The position numbers and the translations under genes were made by a program. A DNA stretch of 64,000 nt from Cylindrodendrum hubeiense (taxonomy: Eukaryota > Ascomycota > Sordariomycetes > Hypocreales > Nectriaceae). Of the stretch, positions 24,842-35,268 are shown in pieces (position 1 is the stretch's first letter; every line of letters starts with the position of its first letter). The stretch spans positions 32,040 to 96,039 of the forward strand of contig JAANBB010000119.1 in assembly GCA_014621425.1 (NCBI GenBank), given 5' to 3'. The notes under the pieces are model-generated. The model was not told the origin of the DNA. It made no database searches and saw only the letters and a list, made by a program, of their open reading frames with translations.

Positions 24842-25519
24842 GTGCAGCTAGGTCTAGGAGACGACTTCAGTTTCTGGGTTAAAAGGGTGTGGAAGAACTG
24901 GGCCCTCCCGAGTGCCTCGAAGATAACGCGCTGGCTCGAGGATGATTTTGACGGCTACATGAACAGCTTAGAAGTGGAACAGCCGGTTCCGCCAGAGCAA
25001 GTTGAGTGTATTCGCCAGAATGTTTGTCAAAGGGAACGAAATCCGGAGTACATAAACCAAGAGCCGAAGGATAAGCCGACTGAGAATCCTACCACTGTTG
25101 ATATGAGGGGAGAAATCAAGGCCCGTGCCGAGTCCATCTTGAAGATCGTCTCGCCAAGTGAATCCATCTCCGGGTTCAACCTAGAGGGGATTCTCTCTAG
25201 GGCAGCAGAAGTCGCAGAAGCCGGAGCTCTTGGTCAAGAGGCTCTTGGAGAGAAAGGCGAGCCCAGGGGGTCTTTTCAACAGACCAGCCGAGGTAGGGAA
25301 ACTAGCATCTTCCACGACATTCTTGTCGAGAGCCAAAAGAAGGCCCGAACACTCCAGTATCAGGAATTAAGCGAGGAGGAACTCGACAACTTTGCTGGTC
25401 TGGATTGCCATCACAAAGTTGGACAAGGCGTCTTAGATGCCTTCCCACGAGTAGTGGGTCCTCAGTTGGAGGTGAGTGTCACAGAGAAGGACTGGGAACG
25501 GTTTCTTAGTGGCCAATGA
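24842..25519 (+). pseudogene. Orphan ORF lacking a start: exon or 5'-truncated gene, unknown
   Basis: Open frame of 225 codons (24842-25519) closed upstream by a TAG at 24803. There is no ATG before codon 40 (24959), yet codons 1-39 already look protein-like (FSFWVKRVWKNWALPSASK). Either an upstream exon is spliced in (AG dinucleotides at 24846 and after) or the gene lost its 5' end. The rest is hydrophilic, rich in Glu, Gln, Lys and Ser, with a helical middle (EIKARAESILKIVSP) and an acidic C-terminal part (ELSEEELDNFAGLD) ending FLSGQ. No signal peptide, membrane segment or motif that I recognise. A 186-residue protein from 24959 is the minimal alternative. I cannot name a family, and 'pseudogene' is a provisional label. 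Confidence 0.4.
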
Positions 25520-25741
25520 CACGGTCGGACTTAAGATAGTTGATTTATATACCATCATATGAGGATAAATACTTAGGACAAGTAATCAAGAATTAAAGAC
25601 TCGCTGTCCTGCCTCTATTCCGTAATCTGACTCTTTTTCTATGCAACCCTCTGTACAGCGATTCGTAGTGGTGACAACCAGGTTTGTAGGGACCTGAATT
25701 CCAACATGTATCCCACTTTATAAGAAAAGGTTCTTGATTTT

Positions 25742-27453
25742 TTATTGTGTGTTTTCTTTGCCCTGCACCCCTGATTCCAGGTTTTGTTGAGCGGGGGGAG
25801 ATGGCGAGTCTTTCCGTGGACTCCAACCTCCTTTCCATCCAACCCAGCCTGTCTCCCTGGGTCCTCTTGCCAGGGCGAAGATCATTGATGCAGCAACAAA
25901 TCCAACTAGACGATGTTAGTGAAGCTGAAGAGAGAATAATGCCGATCGTTTCCACGTACTGCTGCATCCTGCGCTATGCCTCCAACCTCCCTGGGCATAG
26001 AGCCTGTTTCCCACTGCCGTACCCGTTAATTGGCCCAGGAAAGCGCAGGCCATGTACGCAGTGTTGACTCGATTCCTCGCCTTGGGATTGATGTTAAAGA
26101 TGGCAGCTCGGTTTGCAACCTGAGCTGTTTGCACACCAATGTCAATTCCGATGGCCTGGACGATGGGTCCTGCTATTGTGAAGGTGCTGGTAAACGTCCC
26201 GATAATTATACCAGTGAAAGCTATCCCTTGGCCAGTCAATGTCGACCACAGCGGCACGAAGCGATCGATAACTCTTCCAATGAAGGGGATCATAACAATG
26301 GTGGCAACAGCGGTGAATGAGAACAATCCAATCTGCAGAGATGAGTACTCAAAGGGCGTGGAGGCGAGAAGAAAGGTCAAAGTTGTCCAGAAGGAGGTAA
26401 AGACGCAGGAGAGACAAAAGGCGATAAGGCAGGCCTGAATAAGCACCGGTTCCGTGAACATCATATACGGGATGGACCCGAGTGCTCTGAAATAGTTGAG
26501 GCCGTCGGGATTCGTCGAAGGGTAGTCGGGCATGAAGCTGAAGAGGGTCAAGGCAAGCAGGTACTGAGCGCCGCAGGCGAACCAATAGATATTTCTCCAG
26601 CTTGTGAAGTTGGCAACCACACCGGAAAGAACCCTGGCGACTAACATGCCAAGAATCAAGCCGGATACAACAATTGACAATAAGGATGACTTGCGGTGGG
26701 GGGGGGAGAAGTCTCCGACCAAGGGAATCATCAGCTGTGGAGTTACTGTGGTGACTCCGCAGATGAAGGAGAGAGCACGAAAGACGGTGAAACTATCCGT
26801 GGTACAGAGACCGATCCACTAAACTCGACTGTTAGATACCAACCCCAGATATTAAGCACTGCAGGGAGAAGGCCAACCGACCAATGTAGCTGTGACGAGG
26901 ATGAGAGAAATGATAAAGGGCCGTCTTTCCAGAATGTCGCCCAGAGGCAGGACGAAGACGAGTCCCGCAGCGTAACCGGCCTGCATCAACGTTGCGACTT
27001 GAGAAGACTTTTCGTACGAGACGTCAAAGGTGGAAGCCACTTTATTAAGAATTGGCTGGTTATAGTAGAGATTGGCAACGGTGAATGTTGAAGCCTAGAG
27101 AGCGGTTGATCATTCAGTGTTGGGTCCAGGCAAAGAAGAGACATGGGGGTGAAACCAACCATGGCATAGAGAACGCACTGGGCCATTGTGAGGGCCGGCG
27201 GAGAGTTGTCATCCCATCGACAATTTTTGGGTGTCAGCACCCTACGAATCCAACTGGATTCGTACTTGGAGGGGACTGGCGGAGGACTACAATCGGCCTC
27301 ATCGCCAGAGGTGGGTGAGTTGTCCGAGTTGGGGGTCAGGGTATCCTGCTCTATGGAATCTTGGCTATGTGACGGTGCCTTGAAGCCTTCGGTCTTGGCG
27401 ACTTCAGCATCGAAGTCTGACGACTTTTCGGGATTGGAAGCGGAAGACGTCAT
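25742..27453 (-). CDS. MFS transporter, 12-TM DHA1-type
   Basis: Proton-driven membrane transporter, probably drug or metabolite efflux; substrate unknown. Four exons on the minus strand: 27453-27160, 27094-26882, 26818-25960, 25905-25742; introns 65, 63 and 54 nt. The 509-residue protein has an 85-residue acidic, Ser-rich cytosolic N-terminus. The first transmembrane part carries ASTFTVANLYYNQPIL, and the loop 2-3 signature of MFS proteins reads LGDILERRPF. The second half has GRVIDRFVPLWSTL, the repeat of that loop. Splicing the last intron is needed to replace a stop and give CSIGFVAASMIFALARGP. Donors of introns 1 and 2 are weak (GTTGGT, GTCGGT) but phase, branch sites (CTAAC) and protein continuity all agree. 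It is bordered by long spacers, with no cluster partners. Confidence 0.9.
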
Positions 27454-29500
27454 GGTTTGGGACCTTGGGCCGAGGTCGGTTGGAGATACGGGGTAGAGGA
27501 ATCAACCACCCGGCAACGATACATTGGCTGCGATGATTAATGGAACCGATGGGCAGTTATAAGCAACCGAAAGGCGATAGCAGCAATCGTCAATAATATG
27601 AGATGACGCGGTCGGTGAGAAGAGTCTTCATTCACGTGCAAACTACCTAGAAAGCAAGTCTCCATTTCGGGGGTGAATTTTTTGGATTAGCAAGCAGAGG
27701 ATCGGAATTGCATCACCGATTCCGATACCCCGGGGTGCGGAGCCGGGGATACTGGAGATTAGATGATGTCTAGTATCATTGGTGGACCAGGTGGACGCTA
27801 CATAGAAAGCTGCAAATAAGCGGCTCCATCCTATCGCTGAGCGTGGTCGAGGTGGAGGAGTTGGCCGGATATGCCCCGGAGATGGCCGGGATGTCGGCGG
27901 GACATGATCGACGGACACGAACGGGGACATAGCGTCGCGGGTGAGGACTCGAGGAGGGTGAGGCCGGGGATAATAGTGTCCAATGAGGCGATGGTTTGTC
28001 GGTGAGTGTTGTGGAGGAGAGAGATGTTGCGTGGCCAAACAGAGATGCAGGAGTTGGCTGACGAGAGACGGCAGCCCGTGCTGTGCATCGGCATCACACG
28101 TTTCTGCAAGCCGTCTGTGAGCTCTCTGTAAGCCCTCTGTAAGAACCTTAATGAGTTAATGGATAACTTACTGTTGTTTCGTCAATGTGCATGAGATGGG
28201 TGCATGGGATGCATGAAATGGATGTATGGCTGTCTATTGAATGGATGGCAAGCTGTCATAATCGGTGACACTGCTGCTGTCTGTCCCCGAATGTAGCCAT
28301 CGGGCACCGAACAGAATCCCGGGTTGGTGGACTCGCTCCCCCGCAGCCCACAGCCAAGCCGCTCCCGCGTCGGTAGTGCGCAATGGCGGCATGGAGTCGT
28401 AACTATCTCAAGGGCCATCTCATAATGTGCAGGCGTGTTGGTGGGCGGATGCGACGTCGATGCGTTGTGTCCCAGGATACGGCGTACTTGCGGCAAGTTA
28501 CTACGTTTAGTAGGTACCTACCTAGGTAGGTAGGTGGGTAATAGTCAGCCGGTCTTCAATTGCCCTGCAGTTATCAAGTTGATTTGTATTGAGCTGAAAT
28601 TCCACCTTTTCCATGTTAATCAATCACCTGCTGTTATCAAGGAATGTGGTCCACCAGCATAGCATGTTCAGCAGGCATTATTAACCTTATAATAACACAG
28701 CCACTAGAGGAGGGGGACGCAGATCCAGCCCTACGGGGTGCTGGACGCATAATCGATAACCCGCACGAGGAACGGCAAGCTTCAAGTCCAGTCAATCAAG
28801 CAACTATCTACCGTGTAAGTCGTGAGAAACATGCCGTGTCCAGAGGGCGACGGGGCTGATCCAGACCCTCATGACCATGTCTCTAATGTCTCCAATGCCA
28901 AAGACTCAAGGCAGCCAGCCAAGGCGTTTTCCCCCCCTTCGATAAGTGGTTCTATCCTCGAATTAGAACCCTTGGGCCTCGCGCCACTAACGGCAACCAC
29001 TGCGCGCAATTCGATAACGTCCTAATGTGTAACCGTGGCGCCCGACCAACCAAACTCCACGCTCCCGACGCGTCTGGCCGAATCACCTCGCATCGCTTCC
29101 TCCGCCAAGATCGTCCGAAGCCCTCAAGATGCTAGCACCGAGCAGGGTCACGCCCTGCGCCTCCGCCTCAGCCTCCCTGAGCTGAACCAAGCCCTGGCCC
29201 GCTGGTCCACCAGCGTGCCACTAAGACAAGGATCGGCTCCTCGAAGCGTGTTAGTGGTGGCCCTGGTGGGGGGACGAGATTCGATGCCGCCTGCAATCAA
29301 TAGCGTGTGACACTGGAGGGGATCAACCGCCCCGGCCTTGGACCCCGGTTTCACACTGGTTTCTTTTTATATTCGTATTTTCCCTCCTGCAATACGAGCC
29401 GTCCTTGTGCTCGTCCTTCCTCTGTTTGCCCTTTGAAGCTGCCACTCGAGTGTCTTATCGATCGATATCCAACACTCGTCGTGTCGACGACTTCGTCACC
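27454..29500. other. 2 kb spacer between divergent genes
   Basis: Holds the promoters of the MFS gene (-) and the four-TM protein gene (+). A palindromic ACCTACCTAGGTAGGT tract lies at about 28512-28535. Short ORFs here (for example 28644-29025) show no protein-like composition. No RNA gene seen. Confidence 0.5.
28512..28535. repeat. ACCTACCTAGGTAGGT palindromic tract
   Basis: GTACCTACCTAGGTAGGTAG is a self-complementary tetranucleotide tract. The same units occur at 1256-1306. Confidence 0.7.
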
Positions 29501-30440
29501 ATGGCCCAACCCGTTCCACCCCAGCAGCAGCAGCTGCTGCCACATCAACATCAACATCAACATCAACAGCTGCCGCAACATCAACAATTTCAGCAGCAAT
29601 TTCAGGGAAAACCAATGCCTCCCCATGTGTCCTCGAAGGGAATGTGGTCAACCAAGCTGATCTTCCGCATCATTTCCATCGTCTGCTGTCTCGTCATCAT
29701 TGGCATCTCGGCTTCCGTCGTCGTGAGCGGGCCCTACTACACCGCCATCATCGTACTTGGCCCTCCCGTACGTCGTCCACCCTCCCATTCCCTACTCGTT
29801 CCTCCCATTTTCTACTCGTTCCTCCAGATCCCTAACACCACATAGGCCGGCATCGCCTTCATCTGGAACGTCTCCGAGGGCATCTGCCTCTGCGTGCGCC
29901 GAGGCCATCGCGGTATCCACCCCGGAGCCGTTGTTGGCGTCGATCTGGTTCTGTGGCTCGGATATCTCGTCGCCGTTGTTCTCTTCGCCATCATGACCGG
30001 CGTTGCCGATGGGTACTACGGTTACTACGAGTACTACGGTGGCTTGACAAACCAGCGGGCCATCTTCGCCTTTGGTATCCTAGAAATGTGAGTAGTGACA
30101 TATTTATCTCTATCTCGAACTCGCCAATGCCGCTAACACTCTACTTCTCCTTATTAGTATCATCCACCTGACCTTGTTCATCATCGGATGCTACGAAACC
30201 AGTGTCCGCAACCGAAACCCAGCTACCCAAGTTATTTACCTCCAGGCCGGCCCCAACGGGACTGTCATGTACCCTCCCAACTTCCCCATGACTCAGGCCT
30301 ATCAGCCCGTCTATGCCCAGGCTCAGCTACCGGTGCAACAATACCAATACGCTCCCATCAATCAGCCCAAGATGTCTGAGTTGCAAACAACAATACCTCC
30401 CCCGGTTTCACCCACCTACATCCAACCCGTTGGGCGTTGA
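29501..30440 (+). CDS. Four-transmembrane membrane protein with Gln/His-rich N-terminus
   Basis: Three exons: 29501-29767, 29846-30087, 30158-30440; introns 78 and 70 nt (GTACGT...TAG, GTGAGT...TTATTAG); 263 residues. The N-terminal 45 residues are almost only Gln, His and Pro from CAG/CAT/CAA repeats. Four hydrophobic segments follow: about 53-75 (LIFRIISIVCCLVIIGIS), 78-105 (with IAFIWNVSEGICLCVRR), 116-139 (VVGVDLVLWLGYLVAVV) and 160-183 (FGILEIIIHLTLFIIGCYET). The loop between TM3 and TM4 is Tyr-rich (GYYGYYEYYGG). The tail is cytosolic and Pro/Gln/Tyr-rich. The arrangement resembles MARVEL-like fungal cortical proteins, but I do not assign a function. The ATG sits in a good context (CACCATGGC). 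Confidence 0.85.
29521..29606 (+). repeat. CAG/CATCAA trinucleotide repeat, coding
   Basis: Run of CAG, CTG and CATCAA units in the first exon of the four-TM protein, giving poly-Gln/His. The frame is kept at any copy number of three bases. Confidence 0.85.
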
Positions 30441-32073
30441 TGAATTGTTATGGTTCTCATACCCGTATATATCTACATAAGAAAGGAGAAACAAAAATAA
30501 TAATGATAATGCTGGTTCAAATGATGGTCGTGTCTGGTCATATTTGCTCTTCGAGTGACCGTCGTTGCGCGATATTGACCCTTGGTATGTGAATAAAGTA
30601 TCATATTTCTGTGTTTTACACAATTGACGTAACAAATACAATAATAACGGGCTAGAATTGTGTATGAATGATGAAAAAATAACTCTATCAACATGCATCT
30701 CTTCTAAAAAATCTTCAAAGCACCTATTCTAAACGAGAATCTCACTTGAGGTTTCGCTTGGGGTCTCACTTGAGGTTTTTCCCCACCAACCTTGACATTC
30801 TTCTTCTTCTTCTTCACCTCCTCCTCCTCAAGGTCAAGGGAAGTCTCCAATATGCGCTGGCCATCGTTCCACGGGTTGACTCCATCCTCAGCCACCAAGC
30901 ACTTGCGGCAGAGCAGTTTGGCCTCAGAAGCCATGTACAGCTGCTGCACTCCTCGCTTGCATTCACCCAGTCCCCCTCGCGCTTCCGCCTCGTCACATAT
31001 TAGCAACTTACCGGCAGGTTCCATCTGTATGCCGCATGCAGTCTTCATGCAGGCTTGTCTGGCGTCGACCCGGATACACATGGTTTCTGTCTGATCAATG
31101 CGATGTCCTGCACAGCTGCTTTTGGCACGATTTTGGTTCTGGCTCAGTCTTGACAAAGACAAGTGGTTGGGTAGCCGACATCAAGTGTGTATCATGTCCG
31201 TCGTCCTAGCTTCACTTATAGTTTATCCATGTGTAAGTCTGTGTTAGAACAGCAGTATGTGTACGGTACATATAGGGTACATCTCCCTGCAAACACGATG
31301 TGAACTGAAAACACCAATGCCATCGCCATTATCCCCAGCTCGCTCACTTGTTCAGAAATCAAACACTACCAAGCCCATGCAACACTAGCTGGGTGTTCAG
31401 CCCTGACACTAATGTGCTCAGTTGTTCCGACCTTTGCTTTGTCCGTTCTAAACAGAGCCACCCACAATTTGAAGAAAACAAGAGCGCAGCAAATCGAATG
31501 CAATTGTCTTAACTAAGTTGAGCAGGCAGGCTTCACACCTTAACCCAATCATAATTTCTTTGTTCGTAGACAGAATAGACAACAACGGCCACCAACAGAT
31601 TATGTGGTACTTTGAAGTGGTCTTGTCCCTGGCCTGGCGTTAATTGGCTCGAAGAAAACGGAGGCGGAGGCGATTAATATTCAATGCATCCGGACAGCAG
31701 GCAAAACAGAAGCCAAATAATAGCAGTCACCATCGCTCGAGTACTGTAATTGAGAAGACGAGGACACTAACAAGCACAGTCCAAGTTCTAGAGTCCACTG
31801 TAACGTATCAGTCATTAACTAAGAAAGCCATCCCCACATGGGCATGGCATGAGCACAATGTAACGCAAAGGGTGGATCGGTCTTTATATTCACAGGGGTC
31901 GTTGAGGACAACATATTCTAAAGTAGAACTACGCAAAAGCTTGCTTCCTCGAGGCGCAAAACAATAGCATCAGAGGCCCAAGGGAGCCACCTAGCATGCC
32001 GTTCTATTTTCATCACAACATTTTAGTACGGTGGCTGTCTATCGATCAAGCGTCCATGCGCGATCCGTCCCGT
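30441..32073. other. 1.6 kb spacer, with one doubtful ORF
   Basis: Contains the 3' end of the four-TM gene and, downstream, the 3' end of the ERJ5-like gene. The AT-rich first 250 bases show nothing. A low-confidence Cys-rich ORF at 30704-31181 (-) is listed separately. The rest (31200-32000) is AT-rich with no clear ORF. Confidence 0.5.
30704..31181 (-). CDS. Possible Cys-rich basic protein, frame or start uncertain
   Basis: An open frame from about 31180 to 30704 encodes a Cys-patterned stretch (SSCAGHRID, MCIRVDARQACMKTACG, LLICDEAEA, GECKRGV, LLCRKCL) followed by NPWNDGQRIL and a Lys-rich tail. The frame has no ATG at its start. An ATG at 31181 in a neighbouring frame begins MSATQPLVFVKTEPEPKSC and hits a stop at TSH. 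The two frames overlap so neatly that a frameshift, a missed intron or an assembly error is plausible. A GTAAGT at about 31010 on this strand could be a donor but does not improve the frame. The paired-Cys layout looks evolved rather than random, but I recognise no family. Confidence 0.35.
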
Positions 32074-33426
32074 TTACTTCTTCTTTCCCTTTCTCTTGTT
32101 GGCCTTGCCTTGCTGGGCACCCGAGGCCTTGGCCCTGTTCAGCGAGTCGGTGCTCTTGTCGAGGATCTCAAAGTCCTCACCTGCGGAATCGCTGCTCGGG
32201 GTGTGCTGGGGCACGTCCGACTCATCGTCGTCGAAGGGGACCTCGATCTCAAGGTTGGCAGGCTTCTTGGGGATCAGGCGGCCGGCAGTCAAGTTGAAGA
32301 GCCAAATAGGAGCGCGAACGACGGCGGTGTCAGTGAAGGCGGGCTTGGCAATCTCATTGGGCTGTGTCGTGTTAGCATTATATCCCATACAATGGAGACC
32401 GGTGAGTCGAGACTTACATCAAGGAGAAACTCGTTGACGTTTCCTTCTTCATCCTCCTCCTCAAGGTACACATCTCCCAGGGAGTCAACAACGAGGATTT
32501 TGCCATTCTCAGCGACAACCCTCTTTCGCGCTCCAGAGGGCGCAGTGGGGGCAGCCGGAGCTTCCTTCGCGGAGGTCTGGGCCTTGCGGGCCTTCTTTCC
32601 AGCGGGTTTGGCACCCTCGCGCTTGGTCTCCTTCTCCTGCATTCTCCTCTGTCGTCGGTTCATAGGCTGAGGCGGGCCGTCCTCTTCATCAGAAGCCGGC
32701 GCAGGAGGGGGAGCGGGCGCAGTCTCGGGGGTAGGCATGCTGAGACCTCCGCCCCAGGCAGTGTCCCTGGCAAACTTGATGTAGCGCTGAATGAACTCCT
32801 GCTGGCGTCTCCAGCCCATGTACATGATCAGGTAGTGGACACCTCCGCCAAGGACGAAGAACAGGCCGGTGATGACCGTTCCTAGACCAGGGCGGTATCG
32901 GCTGTAGTAGTAGTCGGTGCCCTTCCAGCGGGGGAAGCCATTCTTCAGGAAGTGGTCGTAGCGGTCGCGCTCAGGGCCGCGGAGGATGTTGACGATGAGG
33001 GAGAGGCGGGCCTGGGCCTCGCTGGCCTTCTTGACAGCAGTCTTGATCTGGGCAGGAGTGGGAGGCTTGATGTTGATGCCCGACTTCTTGTCGGCGGCGC
33101 GTTCGTTCTTGAGCTTCTGCTTGACCTTGTCGGGGTGGAGGGAGCGGGTCATCTTGCGGTACGCCTTGGTGATGTCGTCCTGGGTGGCAGAGGCACCAAC
33201 GCCGATGATGTCGTAGAAGGTGACGGTAGGGTCCTCCTGGTACGCCATGATCTCATCGCGAATGCGGAAAATCTCACGATCTAGACACAGATTCAAAGTC
33301 AGCACGTGGCCAGGGAACGAGGATGCGCCATCCCGGTGGTGGCTTTGACGAACCTTCCTTGCTCCATGCTGCAGTCAGGGGGCTCAGCACGGCCAGAAGG
33401 CCAACGGAAAGGTACGAGATCTTCAT
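32074..33426 (-). CDS. ERJ5: ER membrane J-domain protein, ERJ5 type
   Basis: DnaJ-type co-chaperone of the ER that helps protein folding. Three exons on the minus strand: 33426-33354, 33280-32418, 32361-32074; introns 73 nt (GTTCGT...TAG) and 56 nt (GTAAGT...CTAACACGACACAG); 407 residues. Residues 1-20 (MKISYLSVGLLAVLSPLTAA) are a cleavable signal peptide. The J domain starts near residue 43 (TFYDIIGVGASATQDDI) and has the HPD motif at 73-75 (SLHPDKV), with an insert before the last helices (ILRGPERDRYDHF). One transmembrane segment lies at about 158-180. The cytosolic tail is Pro/Ala-rich, then Lys-rich, then acidic (LEEEDEEGNVNEFL), ending NKRKGKKK. The first exon is needed for the signal peptide; phase 1 joining gives SKE-DREIFRIRDE. 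Confidence 0.93.
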
Positions 33427-35268
33427 CTTTGCATGATATGTCGAGCGGCGCTGACAGATAGTTCTCGAAGAAGGCGCTGGTACTCGACGGCAGCGACAAG
33501 GAGCACCGAGTCAGAAGGCAAGCTGTAGTATACAAGCTATGCCAGGGACTTCAAGTGCAGAGCAATGGACCAATGCGAAAGGACCAATGCAATGCGAGAA
33601 AGGAAGAGGAGCAAGAAAAGTCGATCCGCGCCGGGCAGGGTTGGGGAAAAAAAGGACTTGCGACGTGAATGTCGTGGCCACTTGAGGACCCCTTGCGTTC
33701 CAAATAAGCCTTTGACAGGGGTACCGCGTATCCAATGTAAAGAAGACAACGTGGGGCTTGGCTCGCCGAGGTGGGGAGCTACCCTGGAGCTGGCCCAGCC
33801 AACCAAAACCAACCAAAGCCAGCCAACCACACCGGTTTGGGCCACTGAACCACTGAACTACTGAACCACCGGACAACACAACACCAAATAATCGAACAAG
33901 TGACGGTGGAGCTACAGCGACAGCACCAAACGTAGGCTTCTTTTCATACCCTGTTGTAGACGTGGGTGGGGTATCAACGCATTGGTATTGGCTGTCTCCC
34001 AGGTCTCATTCAAATCACAGGGTGGGCGCAGCTACGACAACCCGCATCTTCGTGACGCGCACGCAAACACAACGAAAGAAACCGTTCCAGGCGTATCTGT
34101 CGGATACAGGCAGGAGTTGGGCGTTCTCATAACAGGTCCCGTTGGTTCTTGTTTGGTGGACCTTAAATCACAAAACGTCCATGATTAGTGTAACGTCGCG
34201 CCCCGACTTGCCATGTGCGGGACCCAATTACCATCCTCGTCACACATCTCCAACGAGAGTGCCTTCGACATCGTGACTAATCCAACATCCTACCATCAAA
34301 CCAACAGCACACAATGGGTTCAATTGACACCACCGCCGAGGCCGGCTTTTCGCTGGTCTCACCTGGATAGCATTTACCCCAGTCTGTACGTATCTCTTCA
34401 GCAATCCTTCTACGTTTACTCCAAAGCCCACGCTCATTGTCCACGAGGCTGGGGAGGCTAACCAAAGCGGGAACCCTAATAGTCGCTCTGATGTCCGGTG
34501 TCTTCTCCTTCGTCTAGGCCCAGTTTACTACCTGCACATGTTTTCCAGGCTGCTCGCTCTGGATCCAAGTGGATGGGGCGATAATCTCTCTCATGGTTCT
34601 GTGTCTGTTGTGTTACGTGAACTGTGAATTAACACAATCTCTGTCTGAGTAATAGTAGCCATAACCGTATTAACAAACACATGAACCATATCAACTCATA
34701 CACTAAGTAGCATGGCAAATCGGTCGAGAAAGCAGGTCTGAAGATCGTCATAATCCGATGCGATCAAACATGGGTCATCATGTGATCTATACGTAACTCG
34801 GAACATTCATGAGCCGGGAATAGAATGTCTCTCTAAACTAAACTAACCTGTGTGATTGTTGTGAACTGTCTGAGTGATCACTGACCTAGACACTTGGCAT
34901 TGTTGGCAACGGGTTCTGATTGCCTGAGATGATTGTAGCTAGCGTAGTCTAGACCACTAGCGTAGATCCGATTTCTCAGCTCCCGCCAACTCTCAAGTCT
35001 CACAAATGCTAAGCCTAAGCCTTATCTCACCAGGGCTAAGCTAAAGTGAGGCGTTGCCAATTAAACGGCTCACAATTTTAAAAGGGGCTCAACTAGGAGA
35101 CACATGGCGGGTATAAACTCTTGCCAAGTGCTGCATCTCAGTCACCAACACGGTCTCGCAATCCAGGTGACCATTGTCCAAGGCATGAATTGCCGACTCT
35201 AACGTGAACTGGAAATGTGGCGACTCTGAGAGAGCTGAAAGTGGCTGTTTTGAATCAAAACCATAAAC
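33427..35268. other. 1.8 kb spacer between divergent genes
   Basis: Carries the promoters of the ERJ5-like gene (-) and the GH6 gene (+). AT content rises after 34600, with scattered CTAG-containing words. No coding or RNA signal recognised. Confidence 0.5.

Noticed and set aside
31996..32670. 224-codon plus-strand frame over the ERJ5-like gene
   Set aside because: Antisense shadow of the J-domain protein's second and third exons.
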